Shown here piece by piece: positions 33,849 to 43,329 of a stretch of 64,000 nucleotides of DNA (position 1 is the stretch's first letter; each line of letters begins with the position of its first letter). The notes under the pieces are model-generated. The model did no database searches and had not been told where the DNA came from. It saw only the letters and a program-made list of their open reading frames with translations. The translations under genes were made by a program, and so were the position numbers. The stretch is taken from assembly GCA_022824495.1 (NCBI GenBank), contig JAJDZU010000009.1, positions 1 through 64,000 of the forward strand. The letters run 5' to 3'. The DNA comes from Chloroflexota bacterium (GTDB lineage Bacteria > Chloroflexota > UBA11872).

Positions 33849-34738
33849 GTTACCTCGCCTTCGTAATAGACCCAACGCCTGGCTGCGACAACCTGAGTAA
33901 TGGTGAAAACCAGCACGATTACGAAGAGCAGCCACGCCAAGGCCGATGCATAGCCGAGGCGCAAAGCCACGAAAGCTTTGTTGTATAGATGCAGGACGAA
34001 GAACAATGTGGCGTCACCCGGTCCGCCCGCAGTGATGATGAACGCGTTGGTGAAGACCTGGAACGATCCAACGATCTGGATAATGAGCACGAAGAAGATC
34101 GCGGGAGTCATCATCGGAATCGTGATGTGCCACAGTCGGCGTATGCGTCCGGCGCCATCAATGGACGAGGATTCGTAGAGACTCTCAGGGATGCCCTGCA
34201 AGGCGGCAAGAAATATCACAATGGTGCTGCCCATACCCCAGAGGCTGATGATGATAAGCGCCGGCATGGCAAAGCGTGTATCCGCTAACCACTGGGGGCC
34301 CGGGATGCCAAACAGGCTAAGGAAGTTATTGAGTAGGCCAAAGCGTGAGTTGAATACCCAGGACCACACAATTGCCGTAGCCACGCTGGCAGTCACGGAA
34401 GGTAAGTAGTACATTGTTCGGAAGAGCGCCTGTCCCCAAACCTTCTGATTGAGCATGAGGGCGACGAAAAAGGCCATCGCCATCCCGAGTGGTATATGAC
34501 CAGTCATGTAGTACACGGTGTTCCACAGGGATATCCATACCTTTGGATCGCCGGCAAACATCTCTGCATAGTTGTCGAAGCCTATGAACTCCGGCGGTCT
34601 CACGAACTCAAAACGCATAAAGCTGAGCACGAGCGACGCAAACGTCGGCCCAATGATGAATACCACCAAGCCGATCATGAATGGCGAAATGAATACGTAC
34701 GGCTCGACGTCACGCCATCTCAGACGCAGACGTGGCAT
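33845..34738 (-). CDS. Sugar ABC transporter permease, MalF type
   Basis: 297 aa with six membrane segments (PYVFISPFMIGLVVFIIGP first) and the EAA motif YESSSIDGAGRIRRLWHITIPMMTP that docks the ATPase. It imports an unknown carbohydrate with the binding lipoprotein 109 bases upstream and the MalG-type partner that overlaps its stop. Confidence 0.88.
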   Translation of the reverse strand: MPRLRLRWRDVEPYVFISPFMIGLVVFIIGPTFASLVLSFMRFEFVRPPEFIGFDNYAEMFAGDPKVWISLWNTVYYMTGHIPLGMAMAFFVALMLNQKVWGQALFRTMYYLPSVTASVATAIVWSWVFNSRFGLLNNFLSLFGIPGPQWLADTRFAMPALIIISLWGMGSTIVIFLAALQGIPESLYESSSIDGAGRIRRLWHITIPMMTPAIFFVLIIQIVGSFQVFTNAFIITAGGPGDATLFFVLHLYNKAFVALRLGYASALAWLLFVIVLVFTITQVVAARRWVYYEGEVT

Positions 34739-34847
34739 GAATCTATTCCTTCAACCGAACCGTGACCGCGAGCGTTCGGAGGAGAACCTGGCCTGGCGAG
34801 CAAGCACCTGCGTGCCGATAACTCTCCAGACCAGGCCATCAGACAAC

Positions 34848-36320
34848 CTACTGAGCCAGAATCTGATCGCCGTTCGTGATCATGTTTGCAATTGCCTCGT
34901 CAAGAGTAAGTTCTCCCGTTAGTGCCGGGGTGATGTGATTACCAATCTCTCGGAACCACTCCAGCCAATTGGATGTCACGTACTTCAAGTCGGTCGCTTC
35001 ATCGCGCGCGACTGGCACAAGATCAAGCGAAGCTGGCGGGGGATCACCTGCCAGAAAGTTGGTCAAGAGTGCCTCGCGAGTACCTGGGGGATATATCTGG
35101 TTATCGCCAACAAACTCAGCTGCAACTTCATCCGTTAGAAATCTAATTACGGTCCAGGTAGCCTCGACTTCGCCTGCCTGTGTGACACCGGACCATGCGA
35201 CCTGATTGTAGATGTGGCTTCGAATGCCGGTTTGAGGATTCGTCGGCCGCAGGAAGAGGTCCCAATCAAACTTGTCAGCGATTGTTTCTCGGCCGAACGG
35301 GATATAGCCAGCATGTCGATAGAATAGTCCGACGGTGCCGGTCGCAAACACCGCGTCCTGGTTGCCCAGGCTCTGATCCCCGACCGGGAAGGCGACGTCG
35401 TGTTTTGTGTACATATCAGTGAGGAACTGAAGCCCTGCTCGCGCCTCTTCGGTATCGAGCGTTGTGCTAAGACCATCGTCGCTCAGGTAGTCGCCACCGG
35501 CACCGCGCACCCAGGACAGATAGTGCGACTCCCAATTCGGGGGTGCGTGATGGCCCCATTCGTTCGTCTCCTGATCGCGGAGCTGCATGGCGCGTTCTAG
35601 GTACTCGTCCCACGTCCAGTCAGCCGTCGGCGCAGGAACGCCTTTGCGGTCAAGCATGGTGATGTTGTAAAAGCCCATTTGGGCGACTTCGAGGAATGGC
35701 AGCCCATATACGGAGTCGTCCTGTCTTAGACCGGACGCAAGCGGATAGTAGATGTCGAGATCAACGCCATCCTTTTCAATGAACGGAGTGAGATCAGTCC
35801 AAATCTCCTGCGCCTTGAGTATCGTCCAACCTGCGGTGTCCTTGATGTTGGGAGGATCGCCGGCTGCCACGCGGATGAAGAACGTGTCCGTCGTGTTTGT
35901 CGTGGGCTTGTGATCCATGATGATGTTCGGGTAGTGCTCAGCCAGCCGCTCCGAGACGAAGAGCATCCAGGCCCGATGCGGCTGACGGCGCGGAATCCCG
36001 ACGTACGGCGTCATGATCTCGACGCGCTGGAGCGTTGCCTGTGGTGGGGCCTCCACGATCTTTTCGACGACTTTCTCAACTTCAACGACCTTCTGGACTT
36101 CGATTGGGACTTCTTTGGTCACAATCTTCTGGACCACCTTCTCGACGGGAACTTCCTTCTCGACCTGGACGATTTTCTCGACCTCTTGGGTCACGATCTT
36201 TTCTTGAGTGACGACCTGCGTCTCGCCACAAGCGGCCAGGACGATAGCGGCCGACCCTCCGCCAAGCATGGCGATCAAGCTGCGTCGAGAGACGTTGCGA
36301 CTACTGTGCGACGGTGCCAT
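34848..36320 (-). CDS. Sugar-binding lipoprotein of an ABC importer
   Basis: 490 aa from ATG 36320 with GGAGG six bases upstream; the frame runs 19 codons further but lacks such a site. The leader has twin Arg (SRRSLIAMLGGG) and a lipobox IVLAAC, so it is probably Tat-exported and lipid-anchored. Residues about 35-90 form a VEK/VVEK heptad stalk (VQKIVTKEV, VEKVVEKIVE), likely a coiled coil that lifts the binding domain off the membrane. The rest is a family-1 extracellular solute-binding fold. Such stalks are common in Chloroflexota binding proteins. It is the first gene of the operon, with a candidate operator 54 bases upstream. Confidence 0.87.
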   Translation of the reverse strand: MAPSHSSRNVSRRSLIAMLGGGSAAIVLAACGETQVVTQEKIVTQEVEKIVQVEKEVPVEKVVQKIVTKEVPIEVQKVVEVEKVVEKIVEAPPQATLQRVEIMTPYVGIPRRQPHRAWMLFVSERLAEHYPNIIMDHKPTTNTTDTFFIRVAAGDPPNIKDTAGWTILKAQEIWTDLTPFIEKDGVDLDIYYPLASGLRQDDSVYGLPFLEVAQMGFYNITMLDRKGVPAPTADWTWDEYLERAMQLRDQETNEWGHHAPPNWESHYLSWVRGAGGDYLSDDGLSTTLDTEEARAGLQFLTDMYTKHDVAFPVGDQSLGNQDAVFATGTVGLFYRHAGYIPFGRETIADKFDWDLFLRPTNPQTGIRSHIYNQVAWSGVTQAGEVEATWTVIRFLTDEVAAEFVGDNQIYPPGTREALLTNFLAGDPPPASLDLVPVARDEATDLKYVTSNWLEWFREIGNHITPALTGELTLDEAIANMITNGDQILAQ

Positions 36321-36373
36321 GGCTTTCCTCCCCGAGGATTGCAATGGTTCACGGTTTCCAGACCGTGACCGCG

Positions 36374-36390
36374 TCAACCGATGCGGTTGA
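36374..36390. promoter_or_regulatory. Candidate LacI-family operator
   Basis: Perfect dyad TCAACCG-ATG-CGGTTGA between the binding-protein start (36320, minus) and the end of the LacI-type gene. Position and shape suit an operator for that regulator. Not proven, and LacI sites usually lack a three-base centre. Confidence 0.45.
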
Positions 36391-36452
36391 ACGATAAACC
36401 AAATGCGGATGGATGTTACGAGTCCGAAATGCCCGGTGTCAAGCGGTCTCGG

Positions 36453-37577
36453 CTAGTTGCTGCCGTTCAAGCTCGATTCGCGCACGATCAGGCGCGGCTC
36501 GGTCACGATGCTTCGTCCATCCCAGCCATGTGAGTCCTGCAGGACGTCCCTCAAGATTCGAGAAATCGCGTGCACGTAGTCAGCATGGGGCTGCACAACC
36601 TGCGAAAGGCGCGGACTTACCAACTCGACCAGCGGACTTTCGCCGATTGCCACCACGGCCAGGTTGGACGGGAGCGCCACGCCTTGCTCGCGAGCCGTTC
36701 GGATGACCCGCAGGGCCGTAATGTCGGACGATGCCACAATCGCGTCGCAAGTCTGCACGCAGCTGACGAGTCCCCCGTCTGATTCGCCGCTGAGCCGCGA
36801 TACATCAGCGAGCGTTCGAGCCATCGGCGGTAGCCCTGCCGCTTGCAGCGCCTTGAGGTAACCCCGAAGCCGCAGGCCAAGGAGTGCGGTTGGGCCGGTC
36901 GCTGCATCCGGCTCACTCACCAAAGCAATTCGGGTGCGGTTTCCGGCGACGAGATGTTCAGTAGCCAGTTCAGCCATACGCACGTGATCGGACGTTATAA
37001 ACGGCACTTGGGCGCGAGGACAACGAACACTCACGGCTATGCACGGCAGGCCAGCTCCATGCACCTCCTCAAGCTCGTCCGTGCCAGGCCACGCGGGATC
37101 GCGATCACCCAGGAGGACGATCGCGTCCACCTGTTGCTCAACCATGGTCCGCAGCGCTTCGAGCTCGATTTCTGGATCCAAGCCACCGTCCATGATCTCC
37201 AGCTGGTGCCCTAGGCGCTTTACCTCGGTGGCAAGTGACCTGAGGAAGTTGGCCGCATTTGGAACGGAGAGAGCGGTGACGATTCCCACCGCGTGCCGAC
37301 GGCCGGCCCGCAATTGGCGCGCGACTCGGTTGGGCCGATAGCCCAACTGTTCCGCCACTGCTCGTACACGGCACCGCGTGGAATCGGGGATGCGACGAGC
37401 CCGATCGTTGAGCACCCAGGAGACCGTCGTCCGGGACACGCCGGCGGCGGCTGCAACATCGGCCAGTGTGATGCGATCACCAAGCCGTTGCCCGCTTTGT
37501 CCTTTCGCCACGGGGTCTTGCCCTACGTCGCAGCGAAGGTAGTGCGCTGCCAGTCGCTCCGTGGCAATGACGGGCAA
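36453..37577 (-). CDS. LacI-family transcriptional regulator
   Basis: 374 aa. The HTH reads ITLADVAAAAGVSRTTVSWVLND, with the hinge YRPNRVARQLRAGR, followed by a periplasmic-binding-like ligand domain. The first ~35 residues before the HTH are unusually long; a later start is possible. LacI proteins repress sugar genes until the sugar binds (established). It sits between the end of the Liv operon (31 bases) and the sugar operon, all on the minus strand, and most likely controls the latter (inference). Confidence 0.88.
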   Translation of the reverse strand: MPVIATERLAAHYLRCDVGQDPVAKGQSGQRLGDRITLADVAAAAGVSRTTVSWVLNDRARRIPDSTRCRVRAVAEQLGYRPNRVARQLRAGRRHAVGIVTALSVPNAANFLRSLATEVKRLGHQLEIMDGGLDPEIELEALRTMVEQQVDAIVLLGDRDPAWPGTDELEEVHGAGLPCIAVSVRCPRAQVPFITSDHVRMAELATEHLVAGNRTRIALVSEPDAATGPTALLGLRLRGYLKALQAAGLPPMARTLADVSRLSGESDGGLVSCVQTCDAIVASSDITALRVIRTAREQGVALPSNLAVVAIGESPLVELVSPRLSQVVQPHADYVHAISRILRDVLQDSHGWDGRSIVTEPRLIVRESSLNGSN

Positions 37578-37607
37578 CGACGCAGTGACGTGCGGACCAC
37601 ACTCACC

Positions 37608-38345
37608 CTACGCTTCCTCGGTCGATTCTCCGGCATCGAGTTTGCCAAGAAACACTCGCGTCAGGGTGTCGGTTTCCTGGATCGACTCCGGCGTTCCGTC
37701 GTGCACCACCCGTCCCATGTCCAGTACGTAGGCGCGATCCACGATATCCAGCACACCCTTGATGTTGTGCTCTACCACCATGATCGTGGTATTCAGCTTC
37801 TCGCTAATCTCCGCGACCTTCTGAAACACTTCCTTCACGACGATCGGCGCCAGCCCCAGCGTCGGCTCATCCAGCAGCAATACCTCCGGCCCGGCCATCA
37901 ATCCGCGTCCCAGCGCGAGCATCTGCTGCTGCCCGCCCGACATTTGGCTGGCCAGGTCGCGCCGCTTTTCGTGCAAGACCGGGAAGAGCTCTAGCACCGT
38001 GTCCAGGCGCCGTTGCTTCTCAGCCGCGTCGTTTAGATAGAGGCAGCCCATCTCCAGGTTTTCTTCAATCGTCAGATGGGTGAACACGCGCCGGCCCTGC
38101 GGCACAAAGGCAATGCCCTCGCGCACGATCTCGTGTGTCGGCGCGGTGAGCGGGTTCTGACGCCAATTCACATGCCCATCCACGACGGGCGCTAGTCCCA
38201 TGACCGCCTTCAGCACGGTGGATTTGCCGGCGCCATTTGGACCCATCACGGCCGCGATTTCACCCTTGCTGACGCCAAGCGACACCTTGGTGAGAGCGCG
38301 CACCTGGCCGTAGCGGACCGAGATATCGACCAACTCGAGGAGCAT
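37608..38345 (-). CDS. livF: Branched-chain amino acid ABC transporter ATPase LivF
   Basis: 245 aa from ATG 38345; the frame extends upstream into livG. Walker A GPNGAGKST, signature MSGGQQQMLALGRGL, Walker B VLLLDEPTLGLAP and the switch VEHN are all present. Short LivF-type length. Last gene of livJ-H-M-G-F, 19 bases after livG. It hydrolyses ATP for uptake of branched-chain amino acids or other HAAT-family substrates such as amides or urea. Confidence 0.88.
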   Translation of the reverse strand: MLLELVDISVRYGQVRALTKVSLGVSKGEIAAVMGPNGAGKSTVLKAVMGLAPVVDGHVNWRQNPLTAPTHEIVREGIAFVPQGRRVFTHLTIEENLEMGCLYLNDAAEKQRRLDTVLELFPVLHEKRRDLASQMSGGQQQMLALGRGLMAGPEVLLLDEPTLGLAPIVVKEVFQKVAEISEKLNTTIMVVEHNIKGVLDIVDRAYVLDMGRVVHDGTPESIQETDTLTRVFLGKLDAGESTEEA

Positions 38346-38364
38346 TGTTCCGTTCGGATCCACG

Positions 38365-39120
38365 CTAGTTGCCAAGGTAAGCATCGATGACTGACGACCT
38401 GCCAAGCACTTCCTCGACCTCGCCTGCAGCGAGCAGGGCGCCGCTGTCAAGGACAAAGAGGTGGTCGGACAACTCTCGAACGATGTCCATGTTGTGAGAC
38501 ACAAACACAATGCTGCGCTGTTGCTCTCGCATGTCCTTCAAGATTGACTTGACCTGCTCCAGCATCCGGGGAAAGAGCCCGGCAAATGGCTCGTCGAACA
38601 GGTAGATCTGCACGTCCATCGCCATGGCGCGCCCGATTTCCAGGAGCTTTCGCTGGCCATAGGACAGATCCTGGGCCATGGCGTCGCGCTTCTCCCACAT
38701 GCCCACGCTTTTCAGGATCCTCTCCGCCTCTTCCTTGTGGCTTGGCTTCGTACGTTCCAACAGCGCCGGAAACACGCGGCGTTCCGTCAAGACCACCATG
38801 ATGTTGTCCCAGACGCTGATCTGGTCGAAGAGCCGAACTTCCTGGAAGGTGCGCGTGATGCCGTGGTCCGGCGAGTCATGCGCCTTCACCACCCGGAGGC
38901 CGACGTTGTCGACAACCACGATTCCTCCATCCAGCGGAAGCAAGCCGCTCAGGAGATTGATCAGGGTTGACTTGCCGGATCCGTTTGGCCCGACGATGCA
39001 GGTGATCCACTCCCGCAAGATGGAGATCGACAGTTGGTCAATGGCCTTAACGGCCCCGAAACTCTTTGAGACATCGCGCGTCTCCAGCACGTAGACGCGG
39101 GGATCGACCTCGGTGCTCAA
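38365..39120 (-). CDS. livG: Branched-chain amino acid ABC transporter ATPase LivG
   Basis: 251 aa starting at a TTG that overlaps the livM stop; a longer frame exists only inside livM. Walker A GPNGSGKST, the LivG-type GITRTFQEVRLF, signature LSYGQRKLLEIGRAMA and Walker B IYLFDEPFAGL are seen. Signature LSYG rather than LSGG is usual for this subfamily. Works as a heterodimer with LivF. Confidence 0.87.
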   Translation of the reverse strand: MSTEVDPRVYVLETRDVSKSFGAVKAIDQLSISILREWITCIVGPNGSGKSTLINLLSGLLPLDGGIVVVDNVGLRVVKAHDSPDHGITRTFQEVRLFDQISVWDNIMVVLTERRVFPALLERTKPSHKEEAERILKSVGMWEKRDAMAQDLSYGQRKLLEIGRAMAMDVQIYLFDEPFAGLFPRMLEQVKSILKDMREQQRSIVFVSHNMDIVRELSDHLFVLDSGALLAAGEVEEVLGRSSVIDAYLGN

Positions 39121-40172
39121 AGCTTGAACCTCCCGACCAGGCCCTGGGGCCTGAACAGCATCAGCAGGACCAGGAGGATTCCCAGAATCATCTGTCGAAT
39201 CTGGCCGATGAATTCGGATGGTAGGAATGGGACGAAGCGCATGCCCTCTTCCAACATCACGAATGCCAGGGCCCCAAGCAGCGATCCCCAGATGCTGGCC
39301 AATCCTCCCAGGATCACGATGGAAACCAGGAGGACCGATTCCAGCAGAACGAAAGAGTTCGGGTCGATAAACGTGCTCCAGCTGGCGAGGAGGGCGCCAG
39401 CCAATCCGGCCATCATGGCCGAGATGACCCAGATTGCGAGCTTGTAGTGAGTCGTGCGGTAGCCGAAGACTTCGATTGCCTCTTCGTCCTCGCGGATGGC
39501 TGTGAGAACCCGTCCGAACGAAGACGTAACAATGAGCCATGAGATCAGTACCACCAGCCCCAGGAAGACGAGCAGCAGCGCCAGAAACTCCAATTCGCCG
39601 TCAAAGACCAACGGACCGATGGCCGGCCGGGCGACTTGGTGGATTCCAAAGGCGCCCCTGGTCAGGTTTCGCCAGCTCAGAAACGTGGTAAAGGCGATGA
39701 CCGCGAATCCGAACGAGACCAGGACATAAATGTCGTCACGGAAGCGGTTGAATGCGACGCCCACCACCAAGGCCACGAGGCCGGCGAGGACCACACTGAT
39801 CGGCAGCGCGGCGAAGAATGGCCAACCGAAGGTCGGAATTGCCTCCGTGCGCAACTGCTCGTAGGAGGCACTTGAGGTGAGCACCGCCATCGCATAAGCG
39901 CCGATGCCGAAGAAGCCGATGTGTCCCACCGAGAGCAAACCTGTGTAACCGACGACGAGATTCAGGCTGACGGCCAAAACTGCCCAGATGGCGAACACAC
40001 TGCCGACGGTGATCGCAAAGCCGCCGCCTCGCCAGAGCATGAACACAAGCGCCCAGCCGAGAACGATCAGGTTGGCCCACAGCTCGACGCTGCCCTTCGA
40101 GCGTCGCCACCATGATCCTGGATCGCGCGCGACCTCCTGCAGGCCTCGAATCGCTCCGGTGGCGATGCTCAC
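39117..40172 (-). CDS. livM: Branched-chain amino acid ABC transporter permease LivM
   Basis: 351 aa, eight to ten hydrophobic helices. The LivM motif NLVVGYTGLLSVGHIGFFGIGAYAMAVL is clear. It starts four bases after livH and overlaps livG, so all are co-translated. The first ~30 residues are hydrophilic (VARDPGSWWRRSKGSVELW). Confidence 0.88.
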   Translation of the reverse strand: MSIATGAIRGLQEVARDPGSWWRRSKGSVELWANLIVLGWALVFMLWRGGGFAITVGSVFAIWAVLAVSLNLVVGYTGLLSVGHIGFFGIGAYAMAVLTSSASYEQLRTEAIPTFGWPFFAALPISVVLAGLVALVVGVAFNRFRDDIYVLVSFGFAVIAFTTFLSWRNLTRGAFGIHQVARPAIGPLVFDGELEFLALLLVFLGLVVLISWLIVTSSFGRVLTAIREDEEAIEVFGYRTTHYKLAIWVISAMMAGLAGALLASWSTFIDPNSFVLLESVLLVSIVILGGLASIWGSLLGALAFVMLEEGMRFVPFLPSEFIGQIRQMILGILLVLLMLFRPQGLVGRFKL

Positions 40173-40176
40173 CCGG

Positions 40177-41562
40177 CTATTTCCTCGGTATCAGGCCTTG
40201 CGGCCAGAACGACAGGAAAACGATCAACACAATGAACGAGATCACATCACGCCATTCGCCGGCCAAATCCCAAATGCCGAACTGTTCCAGCATGCCCAGC
40301 GCAAAGCCTCCGACGATGGCGCCGTACAGACTTCCGATGCCGCCGACAACGGACGCAATCCAGCCCTTCAACAGCAACAGCAACCCCATTCGTGGCTGAA
40401 TCGCCGTGTCGTGGCCGCTCACGAGCCCGGCCAGAGCCGCGTAAACCGCGCCGATGAAGAACACGATGGCGATGATGACCGTGGTGTTGATGCCGACGAC
40501 CTTCGCCACTTCCTCGTCATCGCCGATCGCCCGTACCGCCTTGCCAAAGGCAGTCTTCTTGACCATGAACAGGAGAATGCTGAAGCCGGCCAGTGCCAGG
40601 CCGATCGCAAAGACATTGAATCCCTTGATGTTGGCACCGCCGATAGTCCACGGCTCACTGCCAAAGGTGTCCGGTAGCGGCCGGGGCGCGCTCCGAAACA
40701 CGATGGTGATGAACGCCGTGATCGCCAGCAGAATCCCCAGTGACGCCACCAGCATGATCAGCGGCGAGTTAGCCCGTTCTCGCATGGTCACGTAGAGACC
40801 GCGATACAGCGCCAGGCTTACGGTCCCCGACAGCAGGCAAGCGACGCCCCAACTCAGGTACAGGCCTAGGCTTGGAGTATTGGCGACCAGGACGGCGACG
40901 AAAGCGCCCAGGACGATAGCCGCCGCAGCGATGGCTGCTATCGGACGGCGGCCGGTGCTGTCGACCAGCTGACGATAGGCGTGTCCAAGGCCCCAATACG
41001 CCACCCCCGCCACCAGGAGCGCGACCAGGGGACTAAGGACCAGGTGAAGTTCGGCAGGATTGGCCAAGACCAGGCCGGTGTAGACGCCGATCGCCGTCGC
41101 CAGTAGTCCGCCAACTACCAGCAGAGCTTTGGGCGATACACGCCTGAGCAAGCGGCGATAGAGCAGGACGTGCAGCGCCCAGGCGGCAACGCCGGCCGTG
41201 ACGACCGCGAATAACACGTTCACCGGACCACTGTTGACTGCGTACTGCCCCCCCAGGACATCGTGCGATCGCAGGTAGAAAACGCCGTATGCGCCGATGG
41301 CCGCGGCCGCGCCGTAGTAAAGGTCGAAGAACCAGACGGTGCTATAGACGAGCGTAAAGCCCATGGCCAGCAGCGCGTAGACCGCGCCGACCGCCAGCCC
41401 GTTGAATGCAAACTGCAGGGCCTGGTCAGGCGATTGGACGATCTTCCAGCCGATATAGGCCACGACGGCCACGGCGAGAGCCGTGGCCAGGAGCCGGCTC
41501 TGGTGCTCGCGAAGGCGCAGCAGACTGCCGAGCATGAAACCGCTCAGTTGGGCGAGACTCAT
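40177..41562 (-). CDS. livH: Branched-chain amino acid ABC transporter permease LivH, enlarged
   Basis: 461 aa, about 150 more than usual LivH. The core motifs are present at both ends: FNGLAVGAVYALLAMGFTLVYSTVWFFDLYYGAAAAIGAYG, VGINTTVIIAIVFFIGAVYAALAG and GGIGSLYGAIVGGFALG. The extra sequence (about residues 105-245) is hydrophobic and adds membrane helices (VLFAVVTAGVAAWALHVLLY, LVALLVAGVAYWGLGHAY, IAAAAIVLGAFVAVLVA). No frameshift is needed, so this looks like a genuine insertion. Confidence 0.85.
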   Translation of the reverse strand: MSLAQLSGFMLGSLLRLREHQSRLLATALAVAVVAYIGWKIVQSPDQALQFAFNGLAVGAVYALLAMGFTLVYSTVWFFDLYYGAAAAIGAYGVFYLRSHDVLGGQYAVNSGPVNVLFAVVTAGVAAWALHVLLYRRLLRRVSPKALLVVGGLLATAIGVYTGLVLANPAELHLVLSPLVALLVAGVAYWGLGHAYRQLVDSTGRRPIAAIAAAAIVLGAFVAVLVANTPSLGLYLSWGVACLLSGTVSLALYRGLYVTMRERANSPLIMLVASLGILLAITAFITIVFRSAPRPLPDTFGSEPWTIGGANIKGFNVFAIGLALAGFSILLFMVKKTAFGKAVRAIGDDEEVAKVVGINTTVIIAIVFFIGAVYAALAGLVSGHDTAIQPRMGLLLLLKGWIASVVGGIGSLYGAIVGGFALGMLEQFGIWDLAGEWRDVISFIVLIVFLSFWPQGLIPRK

Positions 41563-41648
41563 GGCGGACTAGTGTAGGGGCGCAGGCTCGCTCGCCTTGC
41601 CAGCGGGCGATTTCGACGTCCCGGCGGGGACCGTCACTGGTCGGTACG

Positions 41649-41693
41649 CAACCGTGGGGTTGGCCCATGCCCTGCGGACCAACCCCACGGTTG
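41649..41693. terminator. Strong stem-loop between livJ and livH
   Basis: Perfect 15-bp arms (CAACCGTGGGGTTGG at 41649-41663, its complement at 41679-41693) around a 15-base loop. There is no T run, so it more likely stabilises the livJ message or causes partial termination, giving more binding protein than permease (inference). Confidence 0.6.
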
Positions 41694-41713
41694 TAAGAAC
41701 CACTAGATCAGAC

Positions 41714-42889
41714 TCAGTTGCTCGGCGCGGCGCCCAGAACTCTGTAGCCCCCGTTCTCCTCGGTTCGTTCGGCCACGGGCAGCACCTCCAGCACCGCATT
41801 GGACAGTCCTACGACTTCGCCCTTCTCGTCAAAGCTGTAGTCCACGCCGATCGTGCCGCTCCACGTGATGTCGTACAGACAGTCGCGGAAGCCATCGGCA
41901 TCCTGGTCGTCGCCGGTCTTCTTCAGGCACTCAGCGGCGATGTATACGTTGTCGTACGCGGAGCCCAGGAACCAGGGCAACGTTACGTAGTCGTATTCCT
42001 CTCTGAAGGCTGCCAGCACTTCCTGGGCCTTGGCGTTAGCCGGGTCCAGATCGGGCGTAATGGCCTTCACGCCAGTTGCTGCCTCGCCGGCGATCTCAAG
42101 GGCCGTCGTACCGATCGGTACCACGTCGGCGTAGATCGGTCCGTCATAGCCCAACTCGCGAACCTGCTTGATTATGGTGCCGCCGCTGGCCTCGGCCTGT
42201 GCTGCGATGTGCAGAGCATCGGGGGTCGCGTTCAGAATCTTGGTCAATTGTGTTCTGTAGTCGGTGGTGTCGGACGGGTAGCTCTCCGCAGCCACGATCT
42301 GACCGCCCAGCTTCTCAAACTGCGCCGTGGTCGTTCGTCGCACGCCCTCGGCGTAGTCGGTGGATTCGTTGATGGTTGCCAGATTTCGAATCCCGTCGGC
42401 CCAGAGCACGTTCCCCGTGTCAACGCCGACCGTGGCATCGCTCAGCGACGTTCGAAATATGTAGTCCCCGGCTTCGGCAATGTCGGGATTCGTAGCCAGC
42501 CCGGAGAACATCACCACGCCTTCTTTCTCCGCTAGCGGCGCCGCCCCCAGCATCGCCCCGCTGCACGACGTGCCGAGGATGATCTTTACCTCATCCACGT
42601 CAGTCAGCTTGTTGTAGGCGGTGATGGCGTCCTGAGCGTTGCACTTGGAATCCTCAACAACGAGCTCCAGCATGCGACCGTTGATTCCGCCTGCTGCGTT
42701 GATCTCGTCCACGGCCAGTTGCTTCGCCTGTACCGCCACGGTGCCGTAAGTCTCACCGGCTCCGGTAACCGACTCCATCACTCCGATTCGAAATGGCCCT
42801 TTTTCTTCCTCGCCGCACCCTGCGGCCACCACCACAAGTACGGCCAGCAGTGAGAATGCTACAAGTCGTTTGATGAATGAAAATCCCAT
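41714..42889 (-). CDS. livJ: Branched-chain amino acid-type ABC substrate-binding lipoprotein LivJ
   Basis: 391 aa with a lipoprotein leader (VAFSLLAVLVVVAAGC). Periplasmic-binding-protein type 6 fold: PFRIGVMESVTGAGETYG, AGGINGRMLELVVEDSKCNAQDAITAYNKL, ILGTSCSGAMLGAAPLAEKEGVV. First gene of the operon. Substrates of this family range from Leu/Ile/Val to amides and aromatic acids, so the ligand is not certain. Confidence 0.88.
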   Translation of the reverse strand: MGFSFIKRLVAFSLLAVLVVVAAGCGEEEKGPFRIGVMESVTGAGETYGTVAVQAKQLAVDEINAAGGINGRMLELVVEDSKCNAQDAITAYNKLTDVDEVKIILGTSCSGAMLGAAPLAEKEGVVMFSGLATNPDIAEAGDYIFRTSLSDATVGVDTGNVLWADGIRNLATINESTDYAEGVRRTTTAQFEKLGGQIVAAESYPSDTTDYRTQLTKILNATPDALHIAAQAEASGGTIIKQVRELGYDGPIYADVVPIGTTALEIAGEAATGVKAITPDLDPANAKAQEVLAAFREEYDYVTLPWFLGSAYDNVYIAAECLKKTGDDQDADGFRDCLYDITWSGTIGVDYSFDEKGEVVGLSNAVLEVLPVAERTEENGGYRVLGAAPSN

Positions 42890-42927
42890 GGCAGCCCTTT
42901 GTCTTTCACCTAAATCTCTTCGGGTAC

Positions 42928-42957
42928 GTTATACCGTGTCGGCCATTTGTCCCGCAA
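42928..42957 (-). promoter_or_regulatory. livJ: Candidate promoter of the liv operon
   Basis: Minus-strand -35 TTGCGG (42957-42952) and -10 TATAAC (42933-42928) with an 18-base spacer, 38 bases before the livJ start codon. Confidence 0.5.
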
Positions 42958-43329
42958 GATCCAGCGACGGTCGGTGGACTGCTTTGGCCACGAAACACCC
43001 CTCTCGTTCGGGAATCGAACTACGAGCTGCCGACCACCACATCTCCGAGAAGTGTCGGCCGTCGACAATACGGGTGCATTGGGCCTCATTCCTCCAAACT
43101 CTGATAGGCGCGAGTTCCTCGCCCGGCCGCCGATTACGACGGTCATCCCGAGGTCTGCCTACACCTCCGACGATCCTCGACAGTCGGGACGCAAAGCCGT
43201 CCTGGAAGCACCGCCGATCCGCTCAGCGCCAGGTAGCGTCTGGCTATTGGCCTTCGTTCTCTCGGCCCAAACCGTGTAGCATCGCCACACGGGTTTCGGC
43301 AATACGCTGACGGCGGCAGGGGGACTCGA
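42958..43329. other. Gene-free divergent intergenic region
   Basis: Open frames here are short and mutually overlapping, with no recognisable product. I see no repeat or RNA gene. It should hold the promoter for the dioxygenase genes to the right, but no clear box was found. Confidence 0.5.
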
